From: Corynebacterium sp. 122RC1
Lineage (GTDB): Bacteria; Actinomycetota; Actinomycetes; Mycobacteriales; Mycobacteriaceae
Direction of reading: 5' to 3'
Length of the DNA: 63,684 bases
NCBI RefSeq assembly: GCF_024580955.1
Contig: NZ_JANIKD010000014.1
Coordinates: 1-63,684, forward strand
In this document: positions 47,463 through 57,258 of the stretch, piece after piece
How positions within the stretch are numbered: position 1 is the stretch's first letter
Layout: the number at the start of each line of letters is the position of its first letter
Notes under the pieces: generated by a model
Seen by the model: the letters and a program-made list of their open reading frames with translations, nothing else
Database searches by the model: none
What the model was told of the DNA's origin: nothing
Made by a program: the position numbers and the translations under genes

Positions 47463-49526
47463 ATGACTAACACCCGCAGCATCGCAGAGCACCTTCCGGT
47501 GGCTCGTGTGCTTCCGTTGCTGCAGGTGAGTAACCTGGATCGTACCTTTGACTACCTGGTGGATGAAGCCTCCTCGGAGGCGTGCAACCCTGGCGTGCGC
47601 GTGAGGATTCGCTTCAATGGGCGCCTGGTGGACGCGATCGTGATGGAACGCCTCGCGGAAAGTGACCATCCGGGCACCCTGAGCTGGATTGACCGCGTGA
47701 TCTCGGAGGATCGCGTGTATCCCCCGGTGCTGCAGAAGCTAGTGGAGTCCTTGAAGCAGCGCTACGCCGGCACCACGGCTGACCTGCTACGCGCGGCCAT
47801 TCCGCCGCGCCACGCCAGCGTAGAGCAGGTGGATTTCAGCCAACCCTGGGAAGAGCTCGGCACCGCCCAGGAGCCCGACCTCTCCCAGTGGGCCTCCTAC
47901 CAGCACGGCACGAGCTTTGTGGACGCGGTACTGGCCAAACACACCGCGCGCGCCGTGATGCAATTTCTGCCAGGGGAGCAGTGGGCGCAGGCCTACGCGG
48001 CAATCGCGGTCAAGGTGGCGCTTGGGGGTGCCGGTGTGCTCATTGTGGTCCCTGACCAGCGGGACCTGGATCTCCTGGAAGCAGCCTTGCGCGCCCATGT
48101 GAGCGCCAAGCAAGTAACGGTCCTGCAGGCGTCCTTGGGCCCTCAAGCTCGCTACCGGCGCTACTTGAGTGTGCTGCGCGGCCAGGCCCGCATTGTGATT
48201 GGCACTCGCAACGCCGCCTTCGCCCCGGTGCACAACTTGGGGCTGGTGTGCATGAAAGATGATGGGGACGAAAACCTGGTGGAGCCCCGCGCGCCCTATC
48301 AGCACGCCCGTGAGGTGCTCACTACCCGCAGTTCCATCGAGGGGTGCTCCCTGGTGATCGGTTCCTACTCGCGCACCGCGGAGGCCCAACTGCTGGTGGA
48401 ATCCGGGTGGGCGCACGATCTGGTGGGCTCCAGGGATACGGTCCGCACCAGGCAACCCGCAATCCACGCGGTGGGGGAAACCGACCGCGAGCTGGAACGG
48501 GACCCCATGGCACGCCAAGCGCGTATCCCCGCCAGGGCGTTTGCCGCTGCACGCAGCGCCCTCGAGCGAGGAATGCCCGTGCTCTTCCAAGTGCCACGGA
48601 AAGGCTATGTTCCATCCCTTGCCTGCGGAGTGTGCCGTGCCCCAGCACGCTGCCGAACCTGCGCAGGGCCGATGGGGCTGCCCGCGGCGTCGGAACCAGG
48701 CGCGAACACGGGAATCGGTGGCGCCGGCGGGGAAACTCCCGCCCTACCGACGTGCAGATGGTGCGGTCGTCCCGACGCCCACATGCGTTGCGGTCAGTGC
48801 GGCTCAGACAAGATCCGCGCGGTGGTTTTGGGTGGGCAACGCACCGCCGAGGAGCTGGGCAGGGCGTTTCCGCAACAGAGGGTGATCGTTTCCGGTGGCC
48901 AGCGCATCGTGGATGCACTGCCGAAGGAACTCGCCCCCGGCCCTGGCATCGTGGTTGCCACCCCCGGCGGGGAACCCAAGGGAACCTATGGTGCCGTGGT
49001 GTTGCTGGACACTTGGGCGTTGCTTGGCCGCCAGGATCTCCGCGCCACCGAACTCACCCTGGCCCAGTGGGCGCATGCGGCGAGCATGGTGGAACCCGGC
49101 CGCAAAGGCGGGGAGGTGATTGTGGTGGCAGACCCTGGCCTGCCCGCCGTGCAGGCGTTGATTCGCTGGGACATGGTGGGCGCCGCGCAGCGAGAGCTCG
49201 CGCAACGCAAAGAAGTACACTTCCCCCCGGCGGCGCACATGGCGGCGGTGGACGGGCCATCAGCCGCTCTCGAAGAGTTCCTGGAACTGGTGGATTTGCC
49301 CGAACACGCGGAGGTACTCGGGCCGGTGGACCTGCCCCCAGGGGTGCGCCTGCCTGGGCAGTACAACGAGCAGGTAGCCGGCCCACCAATGCGCCTCCTT
49401 ATCCGCAGTCCGCTGCGCCACCGCAATGACTTGGGCTCGGCACTGCGGGCGGCTTCGATGGCGCGGGCGATGCGCAAGCAGGACCTTCCACTGCGCATCC
49501 AAGTAGACCCCATCAAGGTGGGGTAG
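47463..49526 (+). CDS. priA: PriA-like primosomal protein N', helicase motifs degenerate
   Basis: 687 aa from ATG 47463 (MTNTRSIAEH). The 3'-end-binding domain is present at the N-terminus (ARVLPLLQVSNLDRTFDYLV). The helicase core lacks a Walker A GKT: the corresponding region reads AIAVKVALGGAGVLIVVPDQ. The DEEH position reads KDDGDE (residues 265-270). Zinc cysteines survive (CGVCRAPARCRTC, CRWCGRPDAHMRCGQC from about residue 387). Loss of ATPase motifs is known across actinobacterial PriA. It probably acts as a structural fork-binding protein. Precedes def and fmt. Confidence 0.9.
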   Translation: MTNTRSIAEHLPVARVLPLLQVSNLDRTFDYLVDEASSEACNPGVRVRIRFNGRLVDAIVMERLAESDHPGTLSWIDRVISEDRVYPPVLQKLVESLKQRYAGTTADLLRAAIPPRHASVEQVDFSQPWEELGTAQEPDLSQWASYQHGTSFVDAVLAKHTARAVMQFLPGEQWAQAYAAIAVKVALGGAGVLIVVPDQRDLDLLEAALRAHVSAKQVTVLQASLGPQARYRRYLSVLRGQARIVIGTRNAAFAPVHNLGLVCMKDDGDENLVEPRAPYQHAREVLTTRSSIEGCSLVIGSYSRTAEAQLLVESGWAHDLVGSRDTVRTRQPAIHAVGETDRELERDPMARQARIPARAFAAARSALERGMPVLFQVPRKGYVPSLACGVCRAPARCRTCAGPMGLPAASEPGANTGIGGAGGETPALPTCRWCGRPDAHMRCGQCGSDKIRAVVLGGQRTAEELGRAFPQQRVIVSGGQRIVDALPKELAPGPGIVVATPGGEPKGTYGAVVLLDTWALLGRQDLRATELTLAQWAHAASMVEPGRKGGEVIVVADPGLPAVQALIRWDMVGAAQRELAQRKEVHFPPAAHMAAVDGPSAALEEFLELVDLPEHAEVLGPVDLPPGVRLPGQYNEQVAGPPMRLLIRSPLRHRNDLGSALRAASMARAMRKQDLPLRIQVDPIKVG

Positions 49527-49638
49527 GATTGCAGTGTTTCTTCGCAGGTGCCGCGCTGGATGCCACACAGCACGCTCACGAGTGCATGGCTCGCCCGCGC
49601 CTGCCCCAATTGTTTGTTGAAAGGAAAGCTGTTTCCAT

Positions 49639-50145
49639 ATGGCAACCCGCCCAATCCGCATGTTCGGTGATCCGGTTCTTCGTACCCGTGCGCAGGAGGT
49701 GACGGAGTTCGACGCCGCACTTGAGCACCTGATTGATGACATGCTGGAGACGATGGATGAAGCCGGCGGCGTTGGCCTTGCCGCGAACCAGGTTGGTGTG
49801 ACCAAGCGGGTGTTCGTGTACGACTGCTCCCATATTGAAGAGGGGCTGCGGGGGCACATCGTCAACCCCGTGTGGGAAGCAATCGGTGAGGAAACCCAGA
49901 TCGACCAGGAAGGCTGCCTGTCCATCCCAGGTGTGCAAAAAGACACCGAGCGTTTCCAGACGGTGAAGGTCAGCGGCCAGGATAAGGACGGCAATCCAGT
50001 ATCCATGGTGGCCAGCGGGTTGATGGCGCGCTGCATCCAGCATGAGACGGACCACCTCGATGGCATTTTGTTCCTCAAGCGCCTGAGTCCTGAGCTGCGC
50101 AAAGAGGCCATGGCTGAGCTGCGTAACGCCGAGTGGAACCAGTAG
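49639..50145 (+). CDS. def: Peptide deformylase
   Basis: 168 aa. Removes the formyl group from nascent N-termini. Motif 1 GVGLAANQVG, motif 2 EGCLSIPG with metal ligand Cys93, motif 3 QHETDHLDGI with His135 and His139 and catalytic Glu136. GAAAGGAAAGC precedes the ATG at 49639. Followed by fmt, its functional partner: Fmt adds the formyl group that Def removes. Confidence 0.97.
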   Translation: MATRPIRMFGDPVLRTRAQEVTEFDAALEHLIDDMLETMDEAGGVGLAANQVGVTKRVFVYDCSHIEEGLRGHIVNPVWEAIGEETQIDQEGCLSIPGVQKDTERFQTVKVSGQDKDGNPVSMVASGLMARCIQHETDHLDGILFLKRLSPELRKEAMAELRNAEWNQ

Positions 50146-50185
50146 CCGCGCGGTTGATCCGCAGACTTTTTGGGGAGTGATGAAG

Positions 50186-51118
50186 ATGCGCCTACTTTTT
50201 GCAGGAACACCCGAACCGGCAGTGGTTGCCCTCCAGGCCCTGCTGCGCAGTGAGCACGAGGTTGCAGCGGTGCTCACCCGCCCGGATGCGCCAAAGGGGC
50301 GCGGCCGGAAACTTGTGGAATCCCCGGTTGCGGCCCTGGCCCGTGAGCACGGGATTGCCACGCTGAAGCCCGCCACGATTAAACCCGGCACTCCAGACGG
50401 CGAGCAGTTCCGAGTGGCACTCGCAGACATCGCCCCGGACTGCATCCCAGTGGTGGCCTATGGCAACCTTGTCACCCCGGACTTGCTGGAAGCGGTGCCG
50501 CACGGCTGGGTGAACCTGCACTTTTCGCTGCTCCCTTCTTGGCGTGGCGCCGCGCCAGTGCAAGCAGCGATTCGCGCGGGTGATTCGCTCACTGGTGCCA
50601 CCACCTTCCGGATCGATGAGGGCCTTGATACCGGCCCCATCTTGGCCACGCTCCAAGAAGAGATCCAGCCACTAGATACCGCAGATGACCTGCTCACCAG
50701 GCTCGCCTTCAGTGGCGCTGAGTTGCTGGTGCGCACCATGGATGGCCTTGAAAACGGCTCGCTCACCCCGCAACCCCAACCGGCGGAAGGGACCTACGCA
50801 CCAAAGATCCTTCCCGCCGACGCACACGTGGACTTCTCCGCACCCGCCGAGGAAATCGACCGCCTCATCCGTTCCGTCACCCCGGCGCCAGGCGCATGGG
50901 CGATGCTCGGCGAGGCCCGCTTCAAGCTCGGACCGGTACTTCTGTTGGAGGAGGCCACCCTCGAAGCAGGCGCAATGCGCATTGAAAAACAACAGGTAGT
51001 TGTAGGAACCGGGAGCTACGACGTCCGCCTCACCACCCTGCAGCCCCAGGGCAAGAAAATGATGGATGCTGCAGCGTGGGGTCGCGGCGTTGGCCACGTT
51101 GAAGAGAGGTTTGCATGA
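50186..51118 (+). CDS. fmt: Methionyl-tRNA formyltransferase
   Basis: 310 aa from ATG 50186 (MRLLFAGTPEPAVVAL), eight bases after GGGGAG; the GTG at 50177 sits inside that site. Formylates initiator Met-tRNA using 10-formyl-THF. Catalytic core LVTPDLLEAVPHGWVNLHFS then LLPSWRGAAPVQAAI with the Asn/His pair, ATTFRIDEGLDTGPIL with the catalytic Asp. C-terminal OB domain for tRNA. Overlaps rsmB by four bases. Confidence 0.97.
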   Translation: MRLLFAGTPEPAVVALQALLRSEHEVAAVLTRPDAPKGRGRKLVESPVAALAREHGIATLKPATIKPGTPDGEQFRVALADIAPDCIPVVAYGNLVTPDLLEAVPHGWVNLHFSLLPSWRGAAPVQAAIRAGDSLTGATTFRIDEGLDTGPILATLQEEIQPLDTADDLLTRLAFSGAELLVRTMDGLENGSLTPQPQPAEGTYAPKILPADAHVDFSAPAEEIDRLIRSVTPAPGAWAMLGEARFKLGPVLLLEEATLEAGAMRIEKQQVVVGTGSYDVRLTTLQPQGKKMMDAAAWGRGVGHVEERFA

Positions 51119-52656
51119 GCGGCGGTTTTCGTTCGCGGGCACGCACGTCTGACCAGGGTCCGCAAGGCGCAAGCAACGGCGAGCGGAGGGAGCCTTCCCG
51201 ACGTCGCCAAGCGCCGCAATCCCAACGCCAGGCAGCGCCCGGCAAGATCACACGCTCCCGCGGGGAGGGAAGCAGCCAGCGCCGGGGCGACTTCCAGCGC
51301 ATTCCCGGGGTGGACATCCCGCGCTGCGTGGCGGTGGAGGTGCTGCTTCGAGTGGCTCAGGAAGGCGCTTACGCTAACCTCACCCTCCCAGCGCTGCTGC
51401 GCTCAGCCCGTGTGAAGGGGCGAGATGCCGCCTTTGCCACGGAACTCACCTATGGCACGCTGCGCCAGCAGGGGGTGCTGGACGCGGTGATCAACAACTG
51501 CGCCTCGCGCCTTGTTGCGCAGATGGCGCCCGAGGTGGCGGCGTCTCTGCGCCTTGGTGCGTACCAACTGCTGTACACCAGGGTGGATCGCTACGCTGCG
51601 GTAGATACCTCAGTGAGGATCGTGGAAGGTTTGGGCCAGGAGCGGGCCAAAGGGTTTGTCAACGGCATCCTGCGTACGATTTCCCGCAGCTCCCGCGAGC
51701 AGTGGCTGGACAAGCTCACCCCTGCTGGTGAGGTAGCGGCGCTGGCATTTCGCTACGCCCACCCGGAGTGGATTGCGCACAGCTTCTCCAAGGTGGTGGG
51801 CATCGGGGAGCTACAGCAGGCGCTCGAGGCGGATTCACAACGCCCAAGCGTGCACCTGGTAGCGCGGCCGGGCGAGATCACCGCAGAGGAGCTGGCGCTG
51901 ATCACGGGTGGTGAGCAAGGCAAGTATTCCCCCTATGCCGTGTACCTGGAGGGTGGTTCCCCGAGTGATGTTGAGCCCGTGCGCCAGGGTTTGGCGGGCG
52001 TCCAGGATGAGGGCTCCCAAATCATCGCCCGGGCATTGGCAACGGCACCGATCGACGGCGATGATCAAGGTAAGTGGCTTGATCTTTGTGCGGGTCCCGG
52101 TGGAAAGGCCGCGCTTTTGGGGGCGCTTGCCCGAATGGAGGGCGCCACGGTGGACGCGGTGGAGGTCTCCCCGCACCGCGCCCAACTCATCCAAAAGGCA
52201 GTGGGGGATCTGCCCGTGGTGGTGCATGCCGCTGACGGCCGGAACCTCGATTTTCCAGCCGCCAGCTTTGACCGCATTCTCGTGGACGCCCCGTGTAGCG
52301 GCCTCGGTGCCTTGCGCCGCAGGCCAGAGGCCCGCTGGAAGAAGCAGGAGGAAGACATCCTCCCGCTGCAAAGCCTGCAGCAAGAGCTGTTGAGCTCCGC
52401 GTTGCGTCTGGTACGCCCCGGTGGCGTGGTGGTCTACTCCACCTGCTCGCCGGATCTGCGGGAAACGAGGGAAGTATTGAGCCATGTGATGGCCAACCCC
52501 GAATTCGCGGACGTGCACGAACTTCCCGCCCGCCCCCTTGCCGCCAGGATGGAGGACACCGGCGAGGAGCTGTCTGTGCAGATGTGGCCGCACCGCCACG
52601 GTACCGACGCGATGTTCTTCGCGGTGCTCAAGCGCTCCCCGAAAGTCACACAGTAA
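51115..52656 (+). CDS. rsmB: 16S rRNA m5C967 methyltransferase
   Basis: 513 aa. The ATG overlaps the fmt stop (ATGA). The first 60 residues are a basic Arg/Gln/Ser-rich extension; a NusB-like RNA-binding domain follows (AVEVLLRVAQEGAYANLTL, VDRYAAVDTSVRIVE), then the methylase domain with SAM loop LDLCAGPGGKAALLGA, DAPCSGLGALRRRPE with one catalytic Cys and VVVYSTCSPDLRETRE with the other. Order def-fmt-rsmB-rpe is standard. Confidence 0.95.
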   Translation: MSGGFRSRARTSDQGPQGASNGERREPSRRRQAPQSQRQAAPGKITRSRGEGSSQRRGDFQRIPGVDIPRCVAVEVLLRVAQEGAYANLTLPALLRSARVKGRDAAFATELTYGTLRQQGVLDAVINNCASRLVAQMAPEVAASLRLGAYQLLYTRVDRYAAVDTSVRIVEGLGQERAKGFVNGILRTISRSSREQWLDKLTPAGEVAALAFRYAHPEWIAHSFSKVVGIGELQQALEADSQRPSVHLVARPGEITAEELALITGGEQGKYSPYAVYLEGGSPSDVEPVRQGLAGVQDEGSQIIARALATAPIDGDDQGKWLDLCAGPGGKAALLGALARMEGATVDAVEVSPHRAQLIQKAVGDLPVVVHAADGRNLDFPAASFDRILVDAPCSGLGALRRRPEARWKKQEEDILPLQSLQQELLSSALRLVRPGGVVVYSTCSPDLRETREVLSHVMANPEFADVHELPARPLAARMEDTGEELSVQMWPHRHGTDAMFFAVLKRSPKVTQ

Positions 52657-52752
52657 ATGCACTAAAGATCGGCTCGGTTGTACCCTGGTGGAAGTGCAGG
52701 TTGCTTCTTGAGGCGCTCCGGTGCTCAAGTTCAAATGGTGAAGGTGGACAAT

Positions 52753-53412
52753 ATGCAACGCAAACCAATTATCGCGCCATCAATCTTGGCGGCGGACTTT
52801 AGCAAGCTCGGCGCCGAGGTAGAGGCGGTGAGCAATGCCGACTGGATCCACGTGGACATCATGGATGGGCACTTTGTCCCCAACCTGTCCTTTGGCCCGG
52901 ATGTGACCAAAGCGGTGCACAAGTCCACCTCTTTGCCGTTGGATGTGCACCTGATGATTGAGGCTCCGGAGAAGTGGGTGCAGCACTACGTAGACGCCGG
53001 TGCGCACTGCGTGATTTTCCATGTGGAAGCCACGGATAATCCAGTGGCCCTGGCCCGCACACTGCGCGGCGCTGGAGTGCGCGCAGGGTTCTCCGTGAAG
53101 CCCGGCACGCCCATCGAGCCCTACCTGGACATGCTGGAGGAGTTCGATGAAGTGCTGGTAATGAGCGTGGAGCCGGGCTTTGGTGGCCAGTCCTTCATGC
53201 CGAATCAGCTTGCCAAGGTGCGCACGCTGCGCAACGCGATCGATGAACGTGGCTTGGACGTCATCATTGAGATCGACGGCGGCATCTCCGCAGACACCAT
53301 CGCCCAGGCCGCCGAGGCCGGTTGTGACGCCTTCGTGGCGGGTTCCGCCGTGTACGGCAAGCCAAGCCCCGCGCAGGCGGTGGATGAGCTGCGCAAGCTC
53401 GCCAGCCTTTAA
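52753..53412 (+). CDS. rpe: Ribulose-phosphate 3-epimerase
   Basis: 219 aa from ATG 52753 (MQRKPIIAPSILAADFSKL), AAGGTGG upstream; frames starting at 52678 or 52735 are less likely. Interconverts ribulose 5-phosphate and xylulose 5-phosphate. TIM-barrel motifs: IAPSILAADF, HVDIMDGHFVPNLSFGP, LDVHLMIEAPEKWV, MSVEPGFGGQSF, EIDGGISADT. In C. glutamicum ribG-ribC-ribA-ribH follow rpe; here they are missing. Confidence 0.96.
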   Translation: MQRKPIIAPSILAADFSKLGAEVEAVSNADWIHVDIMDGHFVPNLSFGPDVTKAVHKSTSLPLDVHLMIEAPEKWVQHYVDAGAHCVIFHVEATDNPVALARTLRGAGVRAGFSVKPGTPIEPYLDMLEEFDEVLVMSVEPGFGGQSFMPNQLAKVRTLRNAIDERGLDVIIEIDGGISADTIAQAAEAGCDAFVAGSAVYGKPSPAQAVDELRKLASL

Positions 53413-53566
53413 CGCACAGCGCGGAAACCGCCGGTTGGCTGTTCGCACTCCGCCGCGTGCAGTGGCACAATGGTGCTGTTTGGGGGTGCTGTTTGGGCGC
53501 TGTTTGCCAGTGCGCCACAGCACCCCACTAGATGTTCACCCGCAGCAGGGAAGAGGAAGCTCGACA

Positions 53567-54142
53567 ATGGAACCCCATGCACATTCTGCCGACGAGGCGC
53601 CGACCCCCGACCAGCGCCGAGCTGGCCAGGGGAGCAAAGTTCTCAGTGACGCAGAAGTCCAGCGCTACGTTGCCGCCGACGCGGCGCTGACGACCACCCG
53701 GCCGTGGCGCCTGGAGGTGGCGTCGCGACGCATGAATACACTCGCGATTATTGCCGCAGTGGTGATCTTGGCGGTGCACATCTTCCTGGCCATTGTGGTG
53801 GCGATCGGCGACACCGGAACCACCGTGACCCTGGTGGACCAGTGGGGTTACTTCCTGGTGGGCGTGTTGTTTGCGGCACTGGCGTTTGTAGCGTTGCGCC
53901 GTCCGCGACTGCGGGCAAATGAAGACGGGGTGCAGGTGCAGAACTTCATTGGCAGCCGTTTCTATCCGTGGAGCGTGATTTACGGCCTGAACTTCCCAGA
54001 GGGCGCCAAGGTTGCCCGCCTGGAGCTGCCGGAGTTTGAATATGTGCCCCTGTGGGCGCTGCAGGCGGCGGATGGCGTGGACTGCCTTCGGGCCGTAGAG
54101 GCCTTCCGCACACTTGAAGCTCAGTACATGCCGGAGGACTAG
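53567..54142 (+). CDS. Membrane protein with PH-like domain (CFP-6/DUF family)
   Basis: 191 aa from ATG 53567 with AAGAGGAAG upstream. Polar N-terminus to about residue 50, two membrane segments (TLAIIAAVVILAVHIFLAIV and WGYFLVGVLFAALAFVALRR), then a PH-like domain of about 70 residues: PRLRANEDGVQVQNFIGSRF, the YPWSVIYGLNFPEG motif and ARLELPEFEYVPLWALQAAD. This layout is that of the 'low molecular weight antigen 6' PH proteins of actinobacteria, whose function is unknown. The PH domain is likely cytoplasmic. Confidence 0.8.
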   Translation: MEPHAHSADEAPTPDQRRAGQGSKVLSDAEVQRYVAADAALTTTRPWRLEVASRRMNTLAIIAAVVILAVHIFLAIVVAIGDTGTTVTLVDQWGYFLVGVLFAALAFVALRRPRLRANEDGVQVQNFIGSRFYPWSVIYGLNFPEGAKVARLELPEFEYVPLWALQAADGVDCLRAVEAFRTLEAQYMPED

Positions 54143-54208
54143 CCTCAACACAGCTTTCAAGCCTGCAGTTCCAAGCAGGTTCCAGCTTAAGGAAGGTTTC
54201 CCGCCACT

Positions 54209-56260
54209 GTGGCAGATCCCACCACCTACCGCCCGGCCCCAGGGAGCATCCCTACACAGCCGGGCGTCTACATGTTCCGTGACCCAAGCGGCACGGTGAT
54301 TTACGTTGGCAAAGCCAAAAATCTGCGGGCCAGGCTCTCCAACTACTTCCAGGACCTGAGCCAACTGCACCCGCGCACCCGCCAGATGGTGACCACCGCC
54401 TCCTCAGTGGCTTGGACAGTGGTGGGTAGCGAGGTAGAGGCGCTGCAGTTGGAGTACACGTGGATCAAGAAGTACGATCCGCGCTTCAACGTGAAGTATC
54501 GCGATGATAAGTCCTATCCGGTGCTGGCGGTTACTGTGGGGGAGCGCTTTCCCAGGGCGTTCTTCTATCGCGGTGCCCAGCGCAAGGGCGTGCGGTACTT
54601 CGGCCCGTACTCCCACGCCTGGGCAGTGCGGGAAACAATCGACGTCCTCACCAAAGTCTTCCCCATGCGCACCTGTGCATCCGGGGTGTTCCGCCGCCAT
54701 GAGGCACTGGGGCGGCCCTGCCTGATGGGTTACATCGATAAGTGCGCGGCGCCCTGCGTGGGCCGCGTGAGCGAGGCAGAGCACCGCGAGATCGTGGACG
54801 GGTTTTGCTCCTTCATGGCCGGCCATACCAATGAGGTGGTGCGCAGCCTCACCGAGCAGATGAACCAAGCTGCAGACGAGCTGGACTTTGAGAAGGCTGC
54901 CCGGCTGCGCGATGACCTGCAGGCCGTGCAAAAAATCACTGAGCAACAGGCCATCGTGCTCGGTGACGGGACGGACGCCGACGTCTTCGCCGTGGCCGCA
55001 GACGAGTTGGAGGCAGCTATCCAGCTCTTCCACGTCCGCCAGGGCAGGGTGAAAGGCCAGCGTGGCTGGATCATCGAGCGCACCAGCGATCGCGCCGAGG
55101 ACCTTGCCGAGCAGCTCCAAACCTTCCTAGTGACTTTCTACACCGACCTCGTTGACCAGGAAGCCCACACCCAGCAGCGCGAGGCAAAGGTCGCGCGGCG
55201 CGGCGTGGACAAAGAATCCCTGCAGGCACTTGCCGACGGCACCGGCGCTGGCAGGGGATCGGCTGCGCGATCTGGTGCTGGAACTGTGATCCCCAAGGAA
55301 GTGTTGGTGGGTATCGAGCCAACGGATGTTGCGGCGACGGCCGAGGTGCTTTCCAAGTTGCGCGGTGCCCAGGTGGATGTGCGGGTGCCGCAGCGCGGGG
55401 ACAAACGCACCCTAATGGACACTGTTGCACGGAATGCTCAGGAGACGTTGAAGCAGCACAAACTGAAGCGTGTGGGGGACCTCAGTGCGCGTTCCCAGGC
55501 GCTCGCAGACATTCAGGAGTACCTGGAAATGGACCAGGTGCCGCTGCGCATCGAGTGCACGGATATCTCGCACATCCAGGGCACGGACGTGGTGGCCTCA
55601 CTGGTGGTCTTTGAGGATGGGCTGCCGAAGAAGCAGGACTACCGGCGCTACCACATCAAGGAAGCCGCAGGCGAAGGCCGCAGCAATGACGTTGGTTCCA
55701 TTGCCGAGGTCACCCGCAGGCGCTTTGCGCGCTATCACGAGGACAAGATGGCGGTCCCGGAGGAAACCGAGTTCACTGATACCCAAACGGAAGATCAGCC
55801 CACCGGGAAACGTCGTTTTGCGTATCCTCCGCAGCTCTTCATCGTCGACGGTGGGCAGCCGCAGGTCCAGGCGGCGCAGGCAGTGCTCGATGAGCTGGAG
55901 ATTTCCGACGTCACCCTGATTGGCATAGCTAAACGCTTGGAGGAGGTCTGGCTGCCGAACGACCCCTATCCCGTAATCCTGCCGCGAAATTCGCAGGCAT
56001 TGTTCCTGATTCAACAGATCCGTGACGAAGCCCACCGGGTTGCCATCCAATTCCACCGCCAGCAGCGCTCCAAGCGCATGAAGGCCTCTGAGCTGGACAA
56101 TGTGAAGGGCCTGGGCCAGGTGCGCCGCAGGGAGCTGGTGCGCCACTTTGGCTCGCTGAAGCAGCTCAAGCAGGCCAGCGTGGAGGAAATTGCAGCGGTA
56201 AAGGGGTTTGGCCCGGCGCTCGCGCAAAACGTGTTTGACGCGCTGCATCCGCAAAGCTAG
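54209..56260 (+). CDS. uvrC: Excinuclease ABC subunit C
   Basis: 683 aa from GTG 54209 (AAGGAAGG upstream). Makes both incisions in nucleotide excision repair. GIY-YIG domain at the N-terminus ([20 protein letters not shown]), UVR UvrB-binding motif at about residues 220-240 ([18 protein letters not shown]), RNase H-like 5' nuclease domain with [20 protein letters not shown] and [13 protein letters not shown], and helix-hairpin-helix repeats at the end ([20 protein letters not shown]). Precedes rapZ-yvcK-whiA as in most actinobacteria and firmicutes. Confidence 0.97.
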   Translation: MADPTTYRPAPGSIPTQPGVYMFRDPSGTVIYVGKAKNLRARLSNYFQDLSQLHPRTRQMVTTASSVAWTVVGSEVEALQLEYTWIKKYDPRFNVKYRDDKSYPVLAVTVGERFPRAFFYRGAQRKGVRYFGPYSHAWAVRETIDVLTKVFPMRTCASGVFRRHEALGRPCLMGYIDKCAAPCVGRVSEAEHREIVDGFCSFMAGHTNEVVRSLTEQMNQAADELDFEKAARLRDDLQAVQKITEQQAIVLGDGTDADVFAVAADELEAAIQLFHVRQGRVKGQRGWIIERTSDRAEDLAEQLQTFLVTFYTDLVDQEAHTQQREAKVARRGVDKESLQALADGTGAGRGSAARSGAGTVIPKEVLVGIEPTDVAATAEVLSKLRGAQVDVRVPQRGDKRTLMDTVARNAQETLKQHKLKRVGDLSARSQALADIQEYLEMDQVPLRIECTDISHIQGTDVVASLVVFEDGLPKKQDYRRYHIKEAAGEGRSNDVGSIAEVTRRRFARYHEDKMAVPEETEFTDTQTEDQPTGKRRFAYPPQLFIVDGGQPQVQAAQAVLDELEISDVTLIGIAKRLEEVWLPNDPYPVILPRNSQALFLIQQIRDEAHRVAIQFHRQQRSKRMKASELDNVKGLGQVRRRELVRHFGSLKQLKQASVEEIAAVKGFGPALAQNVFDALHPQS

Positions 56261-56324
56261 CGGTACAGGAGTTTCGCCGGTGGCAGGCGGAAAGCGCGCG
56301 GCGCGGGCGTTATTTGGAAGTAGA

Positions 56325-57245
56325 ATGGCGGCCATGAGTGCGCACGCTGAGGAACTAACCAACGGACAAGGCCAAGACCAAGCCCAGATTCCGCCGATTT
56401 TGATCACCGGGCTGTCCGGCGCCGGCCTGAGCTCTGCGGGCAGGGTGCTGGAGGATATGGGCTGGTTCGTGGCCCAGAACATCCCGGCGGTGATGGTCAC
56501 GGAATTGGTGGAGATGGCCCGCACCGCAACATCACCAGTGGAGCGGATCGCCGTAGTGTCCGACGTGCGCTCCCTGGCCTTTGCCGGCAATCTTGAGCAG
56601 GTGATTTCTACGCTTGCCTCAAAGGGCAATCAGCCCCTGGTGCTGTTCATGGATGCCCGCGACGACGTGTTGATCAAACGCTTTGACAACGTGCGCCGCA
56701 CCCACCCGCTGCAGGGCAACGGCACCCTGCTTGTGGGGATCGAGCGGGAACGAGAAATCATGTCCACCCTGAGGGAAAACGCCGATGTGATCATTGATAC
56801 CTCTGACCTTTCGGTGCACGATCTCCGCCGTGCCATTGAGTCCAACTTCTCCTCGATTGCCACCAAGGCGCCGCACGTGACCATCCAGTCCTTTGGCTTC
56901 AAGCATGGCTCGCCGCGCGATACGGACATCATGCTGGACGTGCGCTTCTTGCCTAACCCCTTCTGGGTACCGGAGCTGCGCCCCTTCCGCGGCGTGGACA
57001 AGCCAGTGAGTGATTATGTGCTCTCCCAGGAGCACACCGAGGAGTTCCTGAACAACTTCATCGCGATGTTTGACAACATGCGCTCGGGCTTTATCCATGA
57101 GGGCAAGAACTTCATTACCGTGTCCGTGGGGTGCACCGGCGGGCATCACCGCAGCGTGGCAATCGCTGAGGAGATCGGCGCGCGCCTTCGGGAACGCGGC
57201 GACCTCGACGTCACCGTCAATCACCGCGACATTTCCCGGAACTAA
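56325..57245 (+). CDS. rapZ: RapZ/YvcJ-family protein with altered P-loop
   Basis: 306 aa from ATG 56325 (GGAAG four bases upstream; ATG 56334 is possible). Nucleotide-binding family; in E. coli RapZ is an RNase adaptor controlling GlmZ sRNA. Here the P-loop reads GLSGAGLSS (residues 29-37): the lysine of the GxxGxGK(S/T) motif is leucine (residue 35). Other motifs stand: [40 protein letters not shown] (RapZ signature), [19 protein letters not shown] non-ATPase or RNA-binding role is inferred. Followed by yvcK with a 13-bp gap. Confidence 0.93.
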   Translation: MAAMSAHAEELTNGQGQDQAQIPPILITGLSGAGLSSAGRVLEDMGWFVAQNIPAVMVTELVEMARTATSPVERIAVVSDVRSLAFAGNLEQVISTLASKGNQPLVLFMDARDDVLIKRFDNVRRTHPLQGNGTLLVGIEREREIMSTLRENADVIIDTSDLSVHDLRRAIESNFSSIATKAPHVTIQSFGFKHGSPRDTDIMLDVRFLPNPFWVPELRPFRGVDKPVSDYVLSQEHTEEFLNNFIAMFDNMRSGFIHEGKNFITVSVGCTGGHHRSVAIAEEIGARLRERGDLDVTVNHRDISRN

Positions 57246-57258
57246 GGCAAGGGCGCAG

